From positions 370,751 through 434,750 of the forward strand of contig CAJNOJ010000069.1 in NCBI GenBank assembly GCA_905250025.1: a stretch of 64,000 nt of DNA. Direction: 5' to 3'. Below are positions 1-14,985 of this stretch, in pieces. Position 1 is the first letter of the stretch. The number at the start of each line of letters is the position of its first letter. A program made the position numbers and the translations under genes. Source of the stretch: Adineta ricciae. Lineage: Eukaryota > Rotifera > Eurotatoria > Adinetida > Adinetidae. The notes beneath the pieces were generated by a model that saw only the letters and a list, made by a program, of their open reading frames with translations, made no database searches and was not told where the DNA came from.

Positions 1-8
1 TCATGTGA

Positions 9-2566
<2,558 letters not shown>

Positions 2567-3246
2567 AACTAAACAAGTCAGTTTCGTTTTATTATCAATT
2601 CAACGATTTTATGATGAGGAAAATATCAAGCTATGATCGATATCTTGTTGTTTCGTCAGAAATAAATTTATTCCTATTTTCTCTCATTTCTCTTCTTCTT
2701 CTCGTTCATCCATATATAGCGCATTACTTTTTTGTTTGTTTGTTTGTTTATTGTTTTTGTTCCTTTCGATGTTCAATGAAAAGATAAATAAGACAGCATG
2801 CTTTTGATGAAAAATTCACAAATAAACGTCGACCAGATCAGCCTAATCGATATTCACGCAATCGAATCTTCATTTCAATCATGTGTTATATTCTTTCAAT
2901 AACATAATAGTGTCTGTACATTTCTTTTAAAAAGGCATTCACAAAGACATACAATATATCCCATCATGTATCACGGATAGAGAACAAAGAATATTGCTGA
3001 TGCGTGTCTAAGCAGAGGTTTTTCATCATTACACATAGATTCAGGAGAAATTAACAATACATACAGACAAGAAGCCGAAATAAACATGAAGAGAACGAAA
3101 CAAAAAAAAAACTACATCCTACAATAGTCCATGTAGAGATAGATATATATATATTTACTGTAAGGAACAATTAGGACTATATATTCACATCACTCGTAGA
3201 ATGAGTGTGTTCAGATAAGAGAAAGAAAATATGCATTTATGTCTGT
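2567..3246. other. Convergent 3' intergenic region
   Basis: 3' UTRs of the helicase (+) and polybromo (-) meet here. AATAAA occurs at 2661 and again near 2820 on the plus strand. A (TTTG)n run lies at about 2731-2748. No coding potential was seen. Confidence 0.6.
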
Positions 3247-6200
3247 CTACCATTCATCCGAGGATACATTCCGTACACGAACTACATCCGACCACATATT
3301 ATCACGCATTGACCATAGTGCTTCATACGTGTTATTGTAAAAACCGGGGCTATTATTCATAAACCAATGCGTCGGTAACGGTCGTGACGATATATGGCCA
3401 TTATTACCAATTGATGCTTTGATTTGTTTTGGCCAATCAGATATAAATGGATGATCAGTTTTCAAATGATCGATATATCTTGAATACATTTCTGAATGTG
3501 CCACGCGTTGCACTCGTGGAGGAGCATTCATAACAGGAGCTGTTGTAGGTGCTTTCAATAGAACAGGAAGAATACCGTTGATTGGTTGTTGGACATCTAA
3601 ATTTATCATTGACAGATGAAAATTTCCTTTTAAGAAAAGAAAGTCTATACTAGGATAATATCCATTCGTGGTTATTGGACCGTTGACTATACGCGGTGGA
3701 GGTTCGTTAACAATCGGACTGTTAACAACGTGAGCTTCTTGTTCTTTCGCTCGTTCGCGAGCTTTTTCTTCGTATTTGTCGCGTTCCAACGCAGGCAAAC
3801 GCCTCCACTAGATGCAGACGAAACAAATAAACAATAGTATGTCTGAAGCAATTTACCTGATCACCGATAATTCGACTCAAATCGCCAAATGGAATGCCTG
3901 GATTATCACGTACTAAGCGTTTTCGTGATTCACTTGCAAAGACGAGATAACCAGAGACTGGTCGAGTTATTGACACACGTCGATTACTCTTCTATTGAAT
4001 AAGTAAAGAATTTCTTTCAATATCAACTTGTCATGTTTTTTCGAATTCTTACTCGATTGTTGCTATAACGATTTGAAAATGACGAATTCAGATTTGTGCC
4101 ACTATTGCTTGTCTCATAATTTGATTGATGATCATCACCATTGAGAACAGAGTTCGATTGATCATCGATATCCATTGGTGAGCCTTCGTCAACAAGTTTC
4201 ATTAAGCCGCCAGGTGTATCCTTCAGATAACATTCTTTTGTTTTATCAATTTCAATTCGATGAAGAGAGTTCTTACCTGTTTAAGTAAAAGTTCCTTTCG
4301 GAAAGTCCAAATTTCATCAGCTGTTGCTTTCGAAGATAACGATATTCTCTATTCACATAGAAAGAAAATGTTCCTATGAACGTGATCTGATTGAATTAAT
4401 TTTCTTACTTTCAATGGTTTTGATAATGCACGAAGACTATGATCTTCACTAACATATTTCGATTCACAAACAAATACGTCCGATTCGGAAATTTCCGTTA
4501 GACGATCTAAAACGTCCAACAATCTTTCTATTCGATGAAATCAAATCTATAGGACTTACGAGTGCAGAAATGTTTCACAGAAAGCACCGAACATTTGCCT
4601 CGCATATTGTTTAATGAGATCTGCGTACTCGGACCATCGCGTTTAATCACTTCTCGTTCATAGAAACATTTGGAAGTGATGATTAATTGTTCTCGATTAT
4701 TAATATCTGATGGTTGGATGAAAACCGGTCCACTGACATAATACGAACTTGAAAGAAAAGCGTTCAATATCAGAACTCTACATTTCACGAAACTTACTCA
4801 TTGTCTTTCCAAATTTTATCCACTCGAATGATAAATTGTTTTTGTAAAGCATTATTGTTATTATTCTCGACATTCGTAACGTAGACAAAATCGCCAACTT
4901 TGTAAAATCGGTTTGGAGAGAAGACAATTTGTTCGTAGAAATCTCGTCGAACCGACGAATTTTCATTTAATTTATCATTGATAACTGCATCATACAATAC
5001 CATTTCTTTTGCTTTATCGATAATGTCTACATTTGTCACATCAGTATCCATTGTCGACGATCGATGATGCACCAATGTTGATGGCATACGTATATTCTCC
5101 AGCGGAACTTCGCGTTGGATCAACTTCACACGTTTATTGTCCGGTACATTCCACCACTTGATTTTCTTAAACATTTTCGTCTTCACATTGTACCGTGATT
5201 CGCAAACATACACATCTTGATCGGAGAATGGCGTATCGCTTTCATCGATGACTGGTTGATATTTGAAATAATCTTTGACATGAAGAACGTAGCACAAGCT
5301 TTGAATCTTATTCATGGAAATATGTTCAATCGGTTGAGTGAGAAACACTTCTTGACGAAGAAATTTTTGTGTTGGAGTATGATACGTTTCATTAGGACGA
5401 ACGAATTGTAAGCCGTTGAAGAATTCCTCGTTATTCTTACGTTCGAATGATTCGATGCAAACAATCACAGATTCACTAGACTCGTCGAATGGTTCGATAT
5501 AAACAAAATCACCCAGATAATAAGTTTGACCTTTGGATAGGGAACTTTTCTCGATCGGTGATGATAATTTGCTTGGCTAATAGGAGAGAATGTTTAGTTT
5601 ATTGAGACATTCAATGCTCGAACTTACCGAAACTTTCTGCTCATCTGAATCAGATGATTTCGTTGGTGAGATGCTACTGTCCTGATTATTCGTATTCGTC
5701 GTTGAACTTTTCTCCGTTCGTTCGCGAACAAGTTCTTCTTGAAATCGTTCTTCATTGAATAGAAGTGCCGGTGATCGAAGTAAACTGCCGTGTTGACAGA
5801 TGTCATCTCGTAAACGAATGTAAATACGTTGTAACTTAATCGAATCTTGATAAACCTACAATAGAATGGGAGATGGTCAATCGAATTCGGTCGAAGAGGA
5901 TTTACTGGTGATGTTGCTGAACTTAATTTGCGCACACGTTCGAATACTTTGAACAGATCGTCTTGAAAAACATCCAAACGACGATATCGATACTAAACAA
6001 AGAGTAAAAGATAACATTTCGTTCGTGCGATTGATTACTTTATCAAGATTTTGCCGGATGAGATCGAATGTGTAGATAATATCAAATCTAAAAAGAATTT
6101 CCAAATATTTCGGTTTCAATTTCACGATTTGCCTTACGGTTCGTTTTCTGCTTGTTCTTGTAATTCCGAAAATGAGTCGCTAATATATTGCCCATCTTGA

Positions 6201-9091
6201 TCCTATATATAAAGAACATTACAAACGAAACGGTAGGAAAATCATTCGGACCTCGTAATTAAATAATCGAATGAATAAGCAAATCAGTAGCTCAGAAACA
6301 AGAGTTTGTACGCTCTCATTCTGTACAAAATCACGTTTCTTCTCCAGAAACAATCGTTGTAAAGTCAACGCATCCTAAATGGTAAGCGTTAGAAAGTGTT
6401 TTCAAATGACGTCATTCGAAAGTTACTCGATAGATCACTGAACCCGGTTCATTGTACAATAATGCATTATCAAACATCAATTTGAAGTCATTGGACAGTT
6501 CATTAATCGAGGAATAATGCCGTGATTCAATACGTTTCAAATCGATCGGTTTGTGAATAATTTCATAGTAATCCGGATAGTCGATTTTGGATGGTAATGT
6601 CAAAAATACTGTTGATAGAGTTCGTCCATGATGATCTGTATACGCTTTAATCATTTGAATTAGATAGGAGATTTTATCTTGTAAGGAATTCAATGATCTA
6701 AATCAAACGAGAAGAAATGATGAATAGAATGGTGTGTCATACATACCGTTTGTTGATTATTCGTGGAAGTGATTGCGATGTTTTTTCCTTTTTGACAACC
6801 ATTGATTTGAATTTTGTTGTTAAGGCTTGTTCGAGACGAGCAGCGTATTTGAATATATAGGATTCATCGACATTATAAACTTTAGCGTTGTTAAACATCC
6901 GATTGAGATCATCGATTATATCCTGTTCACGTTTATACTGAAAAGAGCGCATCTTTATCCATTAAATTGAGGTTCGAGACTAAACTCACGATTCCTTTAT
7001 CAATCTTTTCTTTGATCATAGCCATATCAATCGGCTGTTCGATTGTTTCATAATAGTCAGGATATTCCTCCGCAGATGGAAGTTCCAAGAATGGAGCAAT
7101 GAGTCCAACATCATTTTCCTAATGAAAACATGAGAATTTAATGAGTAAAAAATGATCAACAAGATTTTTACTCGATATTCTCGGATGTAAGTGTAAATCG
7201 CGAGAATGTTCTGTTCTGTCGTTTTGATAACAGGTTTCTTCGGTGGTCGTCCTCGTTGTGACTAAAACATAAAAACAATCACAATCACTGTCAAAATTTT
7301 TCTTGCGTTAATTTACGTTCGGTGATTGCGGACTTGGTGAATCCCGATATTCATCTTTGACATTGATCTAAAGATACAAATAAGTCTGATTATAGGATAA
7401 AACTGATGTTTACCGTTGGAAAATTAGTACAAGCTTCCTTGATCCTTGGTTTTTGTTCGTCATAACCAAGCTCATGAGCTTTGAGTAAAGTAACATCAAG
7501 TAATTTCTTGGCACTCTGAAACAAAATATTTCAACACATTTGCCAATGTCATCTGACTCGACTTACATTATAAATTAACGATCCTTCTTGATTATACTGC
7601 ATCGCATTATCAAACATCAGTTTCAGATCATCGACAAGATCATCTAAATACGTGTATTTTCCTTTCTAAATTGACAAATGAAATATAATCTCGATTAAGA
7701 ATCTTTTTTTCGCTGAAATTCGTACTTTGATATGATTTTTAATAACAGACATTGCTATCGGTCGTTGAATTTCTTCGTAATAATCTTGATGAAATCTCCT
7801 ATTCGGTAATTTCATAAATGGATCGATTAAGCTCTGAGCACCAAGTTTATAATATCGAACAGCATTGTACAAAATTCTATACAAATCATCTTCATCGCCA
7901 AGTGAACTCGTTTCGGAGTCAGCATCATCGGTTTGTGATGGAACAATTTCTTCATCATCAGGCTCTTCAGGATATTCCATATTTGCTACTTCCGATGATA
8001 GAAGAACGTCACGTTTACGAAGTCTAGTTTAGAAACATCGAAGTTATGGAATTGAAATTCTCTCTTTTCGATTTACCTCAAACGATCATTAGGAGATTTG
8101 AGAGCAGAATCAAGTTCATTTCGAACATTGGTTATGATCTTTTTCAAAGCACAAGCATCCTACAAAGGTTAACTCGAATCAGCAGTTTTGTTGTGTGATA
8201 TATTTACTTTGTAGATTTGTGATTTAGGGTCATTGTATTTCCTTGCATTTGCAATCATTAGTAATAAATCATTCTCCATGTCATCAAGTGTACTGTACTC
8301 ATTGTTTTGTATTTTCATTGCGATCATTTTTAGATCAATTGGCTTGGTTACTATTAAATAGTAATCAGGATAGATCTAAAGCGAGAAGAAAAGGTTTTCG
8401 AGGATTTAGAAGAGTTGAATTTACTTTTCGTGAAGGTAGGAAGAGGAAAATGTCAGTGATGGGTCGATCATCGATTTGAGCGTTGTATATCGCTGTGAAG
8501 AATTCTTCGAAATAGTGAGAATCGATGGTTTCGGATTTGGTTTTCGAGTAAACGTATCTCGATAGTTCATTCGCATCTTTCCATTCACTAGAATTTTTCT
8601 AGAGAAAAGAGAAAAAAATCACTTCTAGAAGTCAACAAGAAAATGATTCATTACTCGATAGAAACTCTTTGCGTTGTTGATGAGTAATTCAATATCATCG
8701 TATAGTTGTTCCAAGGTAGTATATTCCTCAGAATGAATTTTCTGTTGAATTTGTGTGAAATCAATTGGATCACTTATTGAATTGTAATAATCTGCGCTTG
8801 CTCTAAATTAACAACTTGAAAAACGCTCCTCGAGATGAACTTTTCCAACAAACCTCTTATTTGGAAGTCGAATAAAGCTTTCCGATGGATTTCTTCCATC
8901 TTCAGTTTTATGAGCTCGTACATCATTGTAGAATTCTTGACAAACATCAGCCTACAAGTGACAGGGTGAAATTCGGACAGGAAAAGATACGGAGAATCAC
9001 GTACTAAATCAGCTACTTTGCGAGTTCGTTTCGATGAACCAGTTGACTCACTATCATCGCGATCACTGGCGCTGTGAACGCGTTTTGGCAT
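3247..9091 (-). CDS. PBRM1: Polybromo-1 (BAF180), PBAF chromatin-remodelling subunit
   Basis: Subunit of the PBAF form of SWI/SNF, reading acetylated histones in the nucleus. The protein starts MPKRVHSASDRDD at 9091 and is spread over many exons with about 50-nt introns. Domain order matches vertebrate PBRM1. Bromodomains 1-5 lie at about 8955-8540, 8540-8170, 7900-7530, 7260-6790 and 6690-6320, each with a PDYY- or DYY-like ZA loop. A divergent sixth is at about 6310-5830 (NLDKYRYRRLDVFQDDLF). Two BAH domains follow at about 5540-5160 and 4960-4400 (VYVCESRYN and VFVCESKYV blocks). An HMG box is at about 3976-3745 (RPVSGYLVFASESRKRL...WRRLPALERDKY). The conserved C-terminal block is PPRVQRVAHSEMY...LPTHWF...EALWSMRDNMW. 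Bromodomain 6 has Ser where the acetyl-lysine-binding Asn is expected. Exact exon ends near 3600-3650 are uncertain. Confidence 0.93.
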
Positions 9092-9546
9092 CTAATTGTG
9101 AAGTTTCGGTGAAATTTTTCTCTGAAATGCAATCGAACAGATGATTCAATACAATAAACAACAGATTTCTTTGAATTGTATTCAAGGCTCCTCGTTCTTC
9201 TTCGTTCTCGTCAAATGGTCAACCAATCCTAATGACAAATGCGATGAGGATGTCGAGCGACATCTACCTGAAAGGCGAATGCTGATTGATGGATGGAATG
9301 ATCTTTCTTTACATAAAGAAAACGAAGGAGAGAAGGTCGTGGTATATATGTGCAATGATTATGATATGTCATGTCATCATTGTGTCTTTGCTCGTTCAAA
9401 TGAAACAAATTACCAACCGTTACGATCTGTCTCGTCAACATTGTTGTTTCATGGTTCAGATTGAATTTATTTAAACAAAAAAAAACTCCACTAGCTACTG
9501 ATGCTAATCAGAGTCGAATGTTGAAGCTTTCGATAAAATCAAGCTA
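9092..9546. other. Intergenic region between PBRM1 start and ART-TPR stop
   Basis: About 455 nt holding the 5' flank of polybromo and the 3' flank of the ART-TPR gene. Opposite-strand open frames here have no recognisable composition or motif. I see nothing else. Confidence 0.5.
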
Positions 9547-11841
9547 TCAAAATTTCAATGGTAGTTTTGCTTTCATCTTCTCTATGTTTTTGTTACAATC
9601 CTCAATTGTGGGATCATCTGAAGTCGGTGCTTTTTGTTGAATTTCCAACGCTTTTTCAAAAAATGAAAGCGCTCTCTCATAGTCTTTTGCATGTCTAAAT
9701 GCCATACCAATCTTGTAATATTCGGCAGCTGGAAGTAGTTGGCCAGGAGAAAGATAGTTCTGTTTAATATGCAATGCTTTTTCGTAAGAACCCAATGCTT
9801 CTTGCCATTGACCCATACTCAGAAATATAGAACCGATATTGTCATACGAAGCAGCTAATAAAGGATGGTTTGGAGGCAGAGTTGCTTGTTGAATTTTCAG
9901 TGCTTGCTCATAGTTATGTAAAGCGTCTTGATAATTGGTCATATGGTTGAACGTCATGCCTATATGAGTGTATGATGTTGCTATATCGGGATGATTAGGA
10001 GGCAATAACTTTTGTTGGATGTTAAGCGCTTTCTGAAAGTTATGCAGTGCTTCTTCGTATTTCCCAATATGATTGAGTGCCGTACCGTTACGCGTGTACA
10101 TTATTGCTAAATCAGGATGATCTGGAGGAAGAGATTTAGCTCGAATCTTTAAGGCTTTTTCGTAATATGACAATGCTTCTGTGTAATTGTTCATCTTGGA
10201 ATGTAATTCACCGATATTCTCATATGAAGAAGCCAAATCGAGATGAGCGTCTGGAAGTATCTTTCGTTTGATTTTAAGTGCTTTTTCCAATAGTGAAAGT
10301 GCTTGCGAATGATCTTCCATGTTCTGATATATCCTACTGATATTGTCATAGGAGGATGCTAACTGAAGATCATCTGAAGGGAGGATACTGTGTTGAATTT
10401 CAACAGCGCGATTATAGTATTCTAATGCTTTGTCGTAATCGTGCTGATCAGCTTTAATCGACCCTAGTTGTTTGTAAATATATACTTTCTCAGAGTCATC
10501 TTTCAGTGTTCGAAGAAGTCTATAGCTCATTTGTTCGGCTTGTTTGAATTGGCCTATTTTAGTCAATAATTGAACTAATTTGCACCACGCATTTGGAATT
10601 GAATTCATCTCTTCGTGTATACTAGCTGCGAGCTGTTCGAGCGATTCATCAGTATCGTTGGTAAGTGTCATAGTTACTTCGAACACGCGCTGACCTCGAT
10701 CAACTGGTTTGATATCAAGAATACGAAAGATTGTGTGCGTTGAAAATAGAATCTCATCTGATTCTGTGTAATAACTATTGTTGGCTAGGGAAGCAAATGG
10801 CACTTGATTCGGTTGAGACGGATCAACTATAATCGTGAACAGAACTCCAACGAAGCCATGCTTTCCAAACCCATGATGAGCGAACCGGAGAGCAGCTTGC
10901 CGATCTCTGCCAGTTGATAAAAATTTGTTAAATGAAATTAGACCACCAAGTTTATTCGTTAACTTCGCCAGCTCTTCTTTAGGCATGCTCTGTCCACGGA
11001 AAACTTTGAAAGTTTTGTTAAAACCATGTTTACCATATTGTTCGCTGTGTAACTGTTCGATTTCTCGATGAAGATCAGCAATAAAAAAGCCCGTTTCTAT
11101 AATAGTCATCATATCCATTTCTCGTAAAGCACGATTGACAAGACGGTATAAGAAGCAATCACATGTATACCACCAGATCGCTGTTTGGTCACGATATTCT
11201 TTTTCAAGCCATTCGATATTCTCTAATTCGTGAGTATCATCAGCATATAGTTCACGACAGTGATCAGTAAATTGCTTGATCTGTTCGTCATTGAATTGAA
11301 TTGTTAACAGAATTTCTTTCGCAATTTTAGTGTACATGAATATCGGATCCAGAGTATCTTTACTTTTATCCGTAGGAGTCTTACTAGATGACATTATATG
11401 TACCGGGATATCCGCAGCTTCGGATTCGTCGATTGCCATTTGCAAAGCTTTACAGATTGATATTGGTTCAGTGAACACACCTCGAACTTTAGACCACTTA
11501 CGAGCCCATTGTTCATGTCTTGGCTTATTGCCGCAAAAGATAAATATACTATCGATTTGAGGCATATCATGAACATTTGGAACAACTTCTTCGCCAAAAG
11601 AACCGGAACTAATCAAGAATATTTTACACTCTTGCGCGCTTTGAATATATCTCATACAATGCTTTTTGTCAGTGCATGGTTTAACAGTGGGAATAATTTG
11701 TTGAAACAGAGCGATTGAAGTTATATGCTCGAAACTTCTCGGATCAAAATTGCTATCTAGCCAAATTAGAAGAAGTCCTTGACGAGCGTTGATATCATGT
11801 TGATCGTCATCATCGTGTCTTATTGGTTTTTTGCCAAACAT
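9547..11841 (-). CDS. ADP-ribosyltransferase (ART fold) with C-terminal kinesin-light-chain-type TPRs, intronless
   Basis: Single 764-codon open frame. Residues 1-135 form an N-terminal domain I cannot name (IWLDSNFD, ECKIFLISSGSFGEEVVP, SIFIFCGNKPRHEQW). Residues about 275-385 are an ART domain with the R-S-E triad: FRGQ (R282), SFNKFLSTG (S309) and YYTESDEILF (E360/E363). Residues about 430-735 are at least seven 42-residue TPRs (ALxxYEKALxIQ, LPPNHPDLA). The protein presumably transfers ADP-ribose from NAD to a protein recruited by the TPRs. Position -2 from the catalytic Glu is Ser, not the Glu usual in arginine-specific enzymes, so target specificity is open. It has no introns, unlike its neighbours, which suggests retroposition or a lineage-specific expansion. 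No signal peptide is visible, so a cytosolic location is likely. Confidence 0.88.
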   Translation of the reverse strand: MFGKKPIRHDDDDQHDINARQGLLLIWLDSNFDPRSFEHITSIALFQQIIPTVKPCTDKKHCMRYIQSAQECKIFLISSGSFGEEVVPNVHDMPQIDSIFIFCGNKPRHEQWARKWSKVRGVFTEPISICKALQMAIDESEAADIPVHIMSSSKTPTDKSKDTLDPIFMYTKIAKEILLTIQFNDEQIKQFTDHCRELYADDTHELENIEWLEKEYRDQTAIWWYTCDCFLYRLVNRALREMDMMTIIETGFFIADLHREIEQLHSEQYGKHGFNKTFKVFRGQSMPKEELAKLTNKLGGLISFNKFLSTGRDRQAALRFAHHGFGKHGFVGVLFTIIVDPSQPNQVPFASLANNSYYTESDEILFSTHTIFRILDIKPVDRGQRVFEVTMTLTNDTDESLEQLAASIHEEMNSIPNAWCKLVQLLTKIGQFKQAEQMSYRLLRTLKDDSEKVYIYKQLGSIKADQHDYDKALEYYNRAVEIQHSILPSDDLQLASSYDNISRIYQNMEDHSQALSLLEKALKIKRKILPDAHLDLASSYENIGELHSKMNNYTEALSYYEKALKIRAKSLPPDHPDLAIMYTRNGTALNHIGKYEEALHNFQKALNIQQKLLPPNHPDIATSYTHIGMTFNHMTNYQDALHNYEQALKIQQATLPPNHPLLAASYDNIGSIFLSMGQWQEALGSYEKALHIKQNYLSPGQLLPAAEYYKIGMAFRHAKDYERALSFFEKALEIQQKAPTSDDPTIEDCNKNIEKMKAKLPLKF

Positions 11842-12177
11842 GGTGGGTAATTATCTAAAAAAAACGAGTTACATAGACTTTCTCATTTCTATTTTCGAAA
11901 GTCAAGCAATTCAAGTAAAGCTTTTCATCTTGCATACATTTACAACTGTGCGATCGCTACGTTTTGTTGCAAACGATTCGGCGACGCTGCGTTTTTTATT
12001 TGTCTTAGAAACACACACAGCATGCACGCGTCTAATCGTGTTGATGTTTTTCTTTTCCTGCGTAAGTTGGAAAAAGTTTCAAAACATTCTCGTCGCGCCG
12101 CTGAGTGACTTTATTATGCGATAAAAAAGTCGTCAACAAGATAAACAGTTACCTTTCACAGAAAAATTTATTACGAA
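11842..12177. other. Short intergenic region
   Basis: About 336 nt of upstream sequence for the ART-TPR gene and 3' flank of the coiled-coil gene. No feature was recognised. Confidence 0.5.
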
Positions 12178-13821
12178 TCAAACATTGTTCTGAAAATCAG
12201 ACATGCGCAATAGATTCATTACATCATTCAGAGAACTGTTCTCGTGCTTGATCGAGCTGACTTCGTCAATTAATTGTTTTTGTTGTTGCTCGATATCTCG
12301 CCACATTTGCTCATTGGTTTCCATGAACAATTGTTCAGTTGCTTTCGATCCATCGGTGATCTGTTGGTAAAGATCGTGGAGAATTTCATTGAATTGATCA
12401 ACGTGAATTTTGAATGTAAATAAAAATGATTTCAAGGACTCATCGCTTTTTTCATCATTCATTTTGTTGAATTCTTTCATAATGTTTACTAATGGTTCGT
12501 AGAGAACTGTTTGTAATTGTTTATTGAACGATTGTTGACCGGTCGATAAGATCTGAATGAGATTTTGAATATACTGACAATGAATTTTCGTCAAAGAATG
12601 CCGATAGAAAGATAATTGGCGAGTTTTCATATTCAGTTCCGCTTTCAACAGATAAATCTCATGATTAAATGCAGAGACGAGCGAATTGAAGATTGATTGT
12701 AAGTAAAGTTTGATATTGGGCGATAAGCGAAATTGAGAATTGATTCGTTGGCAGAGAAATTCTGTAGTAATTTGTTCGGAGTCAAATGTACATTTTTGAT
12801 GCTGAAATAATACGAAAACAGTTGCGACTATCTGGAAATTTTAGTTGGATAGTCACTCGAGTTGGCACAAGAATGGACAGGTAGAAAAGTTCGTTGGTTG
12901 TACTATTGATTTTTTTGCAGAGTTCTTTGGAATGTTGAATTAGATCGTTGTTGAGATTGGGGAAAATGGAATGATTCGTTCGGTCGAGTAATTCATTTTG
13001 GAATGTGCGAAGATCAGCATGAAGATTGTACAATGAACTTTCTAGATTTGCCTATAAGAACGAAGTATTCATATGCGTGAAGTTGAAAGTGTTGTTTTAC
13101 AATATTTTTCAAATTCAGATGCTCGATCTTTCCCGAACAGATATCTAGTAGATGAATGGGTGCTTGATTGACATATTTCAAACTATTCGGAGCGAATAGT
13201 GTATCATTATCTGATAGATTTGCATGATCCTATGAAAATCATGTAGGAATAAGTCAGGTTGAAGAGATTTTACCTGCATGGATTTGAACGATTTCTTTCG
13301 ATTACTTTCAATTCGATCAATCCATGATTGTACCAGCGATTCCTCGAGATTTTCTTTTCGATGAATTTTATCCTTTAGATTTCTATGTAAACAAAGTAGA
13401 TGATTAGCAAGTTTTCATCGTTCTCACTCGAGAAATTGATTGAGCTCGATGAGAATGGTTTCACATGTTGCCACTGCTTCTCGTTTGGCATCGAGTAATC
13501 GCGTCAATAGCGCAACTTGCTTCTCCAGTGAGTAAATCTGATATCGGAAATGTGTGTAACGACGATTCTCATCAACTGGCGTTTCGAGAATCTTTTGCAA
13601 GGAAAGAATTTCTAGACGAAGCGATTCGTTTTCGATTTGAAGACTCTGAACAACGTAAAGTCAAATACAAAATCGACTAAGCACACTATCATCACCTGCA
13701 GAGGAGTAGCAGAAGGAGGTGGTTTCGATGTTTTCGAATTGATAGTAGAAGCCGACGACCGACGCGATCTTGCCGACGCAATAGACATAACTGTATCTGA
13801 AGTGCATAACCTGATCGTCAT
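12178..13821 (-). CDS. Coiled-coil protein, function unrecognised
   Basis: Seven exons joined by roughly 40-60-nt introns give a protein of about 480 residues. A Ser/Arg-rich N-terminus (SIASARSRRSSASTINSK, PPPSATPLQ) leads into a heptad-like segment (SLQIENESLRLEILSLQKIL; QIYSLEKQVALLTRLLDAKR). A central region follows (LFAPNSLKYVNQAPIHLLD). The rest is a long helical, Gln/Leu/Asn-rich stretch (LKAELNMKTRQLSFYRHSL; LIDEVSSIKHENSSLNDV) ending QNNV. An internal splice removes the codons just before HQKCTFDSEQ. The start may be 13821 or the in-frame ATG at 13788. There is no signal peptide or membrane segment. Centrosomal or ciliary coiled-coil proteins look like this, but I do not recognise the family. 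Confidence 0.65.
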
Positions 13822-13998
13822 TTACATGATACCCATTATTTATATTCTCGACAAAAAGCCGTCCTTCCATTGGTAAACATATATGAATAAAGAGCGAAAA
13901 GATTCAAAAACAATCTGAATATACAACACAGTACATGACTAGGCCGAACAGAAGAGCAAGTGTGTCTTGAAAAAAAAGATTAGCAAAAGAATGACTAT

Positions 13999-14985
13999 TT
14001 ATGATTGAATTGCTTGAAGATTCGTGCGTGGTAATCGACTTAATGTCATTTGTTGTTGATCTTCACATGATGAGAACAGTTCTTTCAATGCGATATAATC
14101 TTTCAAACGAGTTGGTAGTGGTAATAAAGACGTTTTCTTCCATGAACGTTGACCTAAGGCTGAACGTATTCGAAGACGACATAGTTCTTTGAGATTTTTA
14201 GCACGGGTACGTTCATTCCAAAGAATACGTTCAATTTCAGGGTATTTCGTCAATTGTTTAGCAAGACACGGCGTCGAATAGAGTTCTTCAATGTTAATAG
14301 AACAGCCACATTGAACAAGAAATTTGATATTTCTTAAATTTTCGTTCAATATCGCCAACATCAAGGCATTGAAACCTAAACAAAGCAAATTCAGCTATTC
14401 AATCGAAATAGTTTTTTGCATTTACCATCTCGATCGCGTATATTTAGATCACATCCATGTTTAACGAGTACTCGTAAGACTTCGTCGTGATTTCTGGCTG
14501 CAGCGACATGCAACGCTGTCCAACTGCGAGTGCATTCATTCAGATCACAACCGCCTTCGATGAGAATTTCGGTTAAAGTTGAATTATTTCCACAAGCAGA
14601 GACGAATAAGATGGTTTCATTGAACTGATTTCTTCCTCGATATTCAATACCAGCTTTCAAAAACATCGTCGCTATGTCCTTGTGACATTTCCAAACAGCT
14701 AAATGAAGAAGCGTTGTTTTCGTGAGAGGTAATTCTTGTTAGACAAGATCTCTTACCAAGATCGAATGCACGTGCTGTTCGTTTATCTCTTGGTACGCAA
14801 CCACGACTGAGTAAAAGTTCAACGACTTCGGTAAGATTGTAAAGTGTTGCAAGTTCGAGAGATTTAAAATCGTTTTTGATGAAGTCACTGTCACTATTAT
14901 AGACGATTTGTTTGATTTTTTTCACATCTTTTCGTCGAATGGCTTCGTGTAAACATTCACGTTTGACTGAATGATGATTACCCAT
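13999..14985 (-). CDS. Ankyrin-repeat and SOCS-box protein (ASB-like), N-terminal MGxxxS
   Basis: ASB proteins are substrate receptors of Cullin5-ElonginB/C ubiquitin ligases. Three exons are visible. Exon 1 carries the first ankyrin units (LHEAIRRKDVKKIKQIV, LELATLYNLTEVVELLLSRG). Exon 2 carries canonical repeats (LLHLAVWKCHKDIA; TALHVAAARNHDEVLRVLVK). The last exon has one more repeat and then the SOCS box (LKELCRLRIRSALG...LPLPTRLKDYI). The first true ATG at 14985 gives MGNHHSVKRE, which fits the N-myristoylation consensus (Gly2, Ser6). Membrane anchoring of an E3 receptor is therefore possible, though unproven. The family call rests on the SOCS box; which ASB subfamily it belongs to is unclear. 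Confidence 0.82.

Noticed and set aside
9141..9474. Plus-strand frames of 62-107 codons between PBRM1 and the ART-TPR gene
   Set aside because: No domain, splice partner or typical composition; they overlap each other in different frames.
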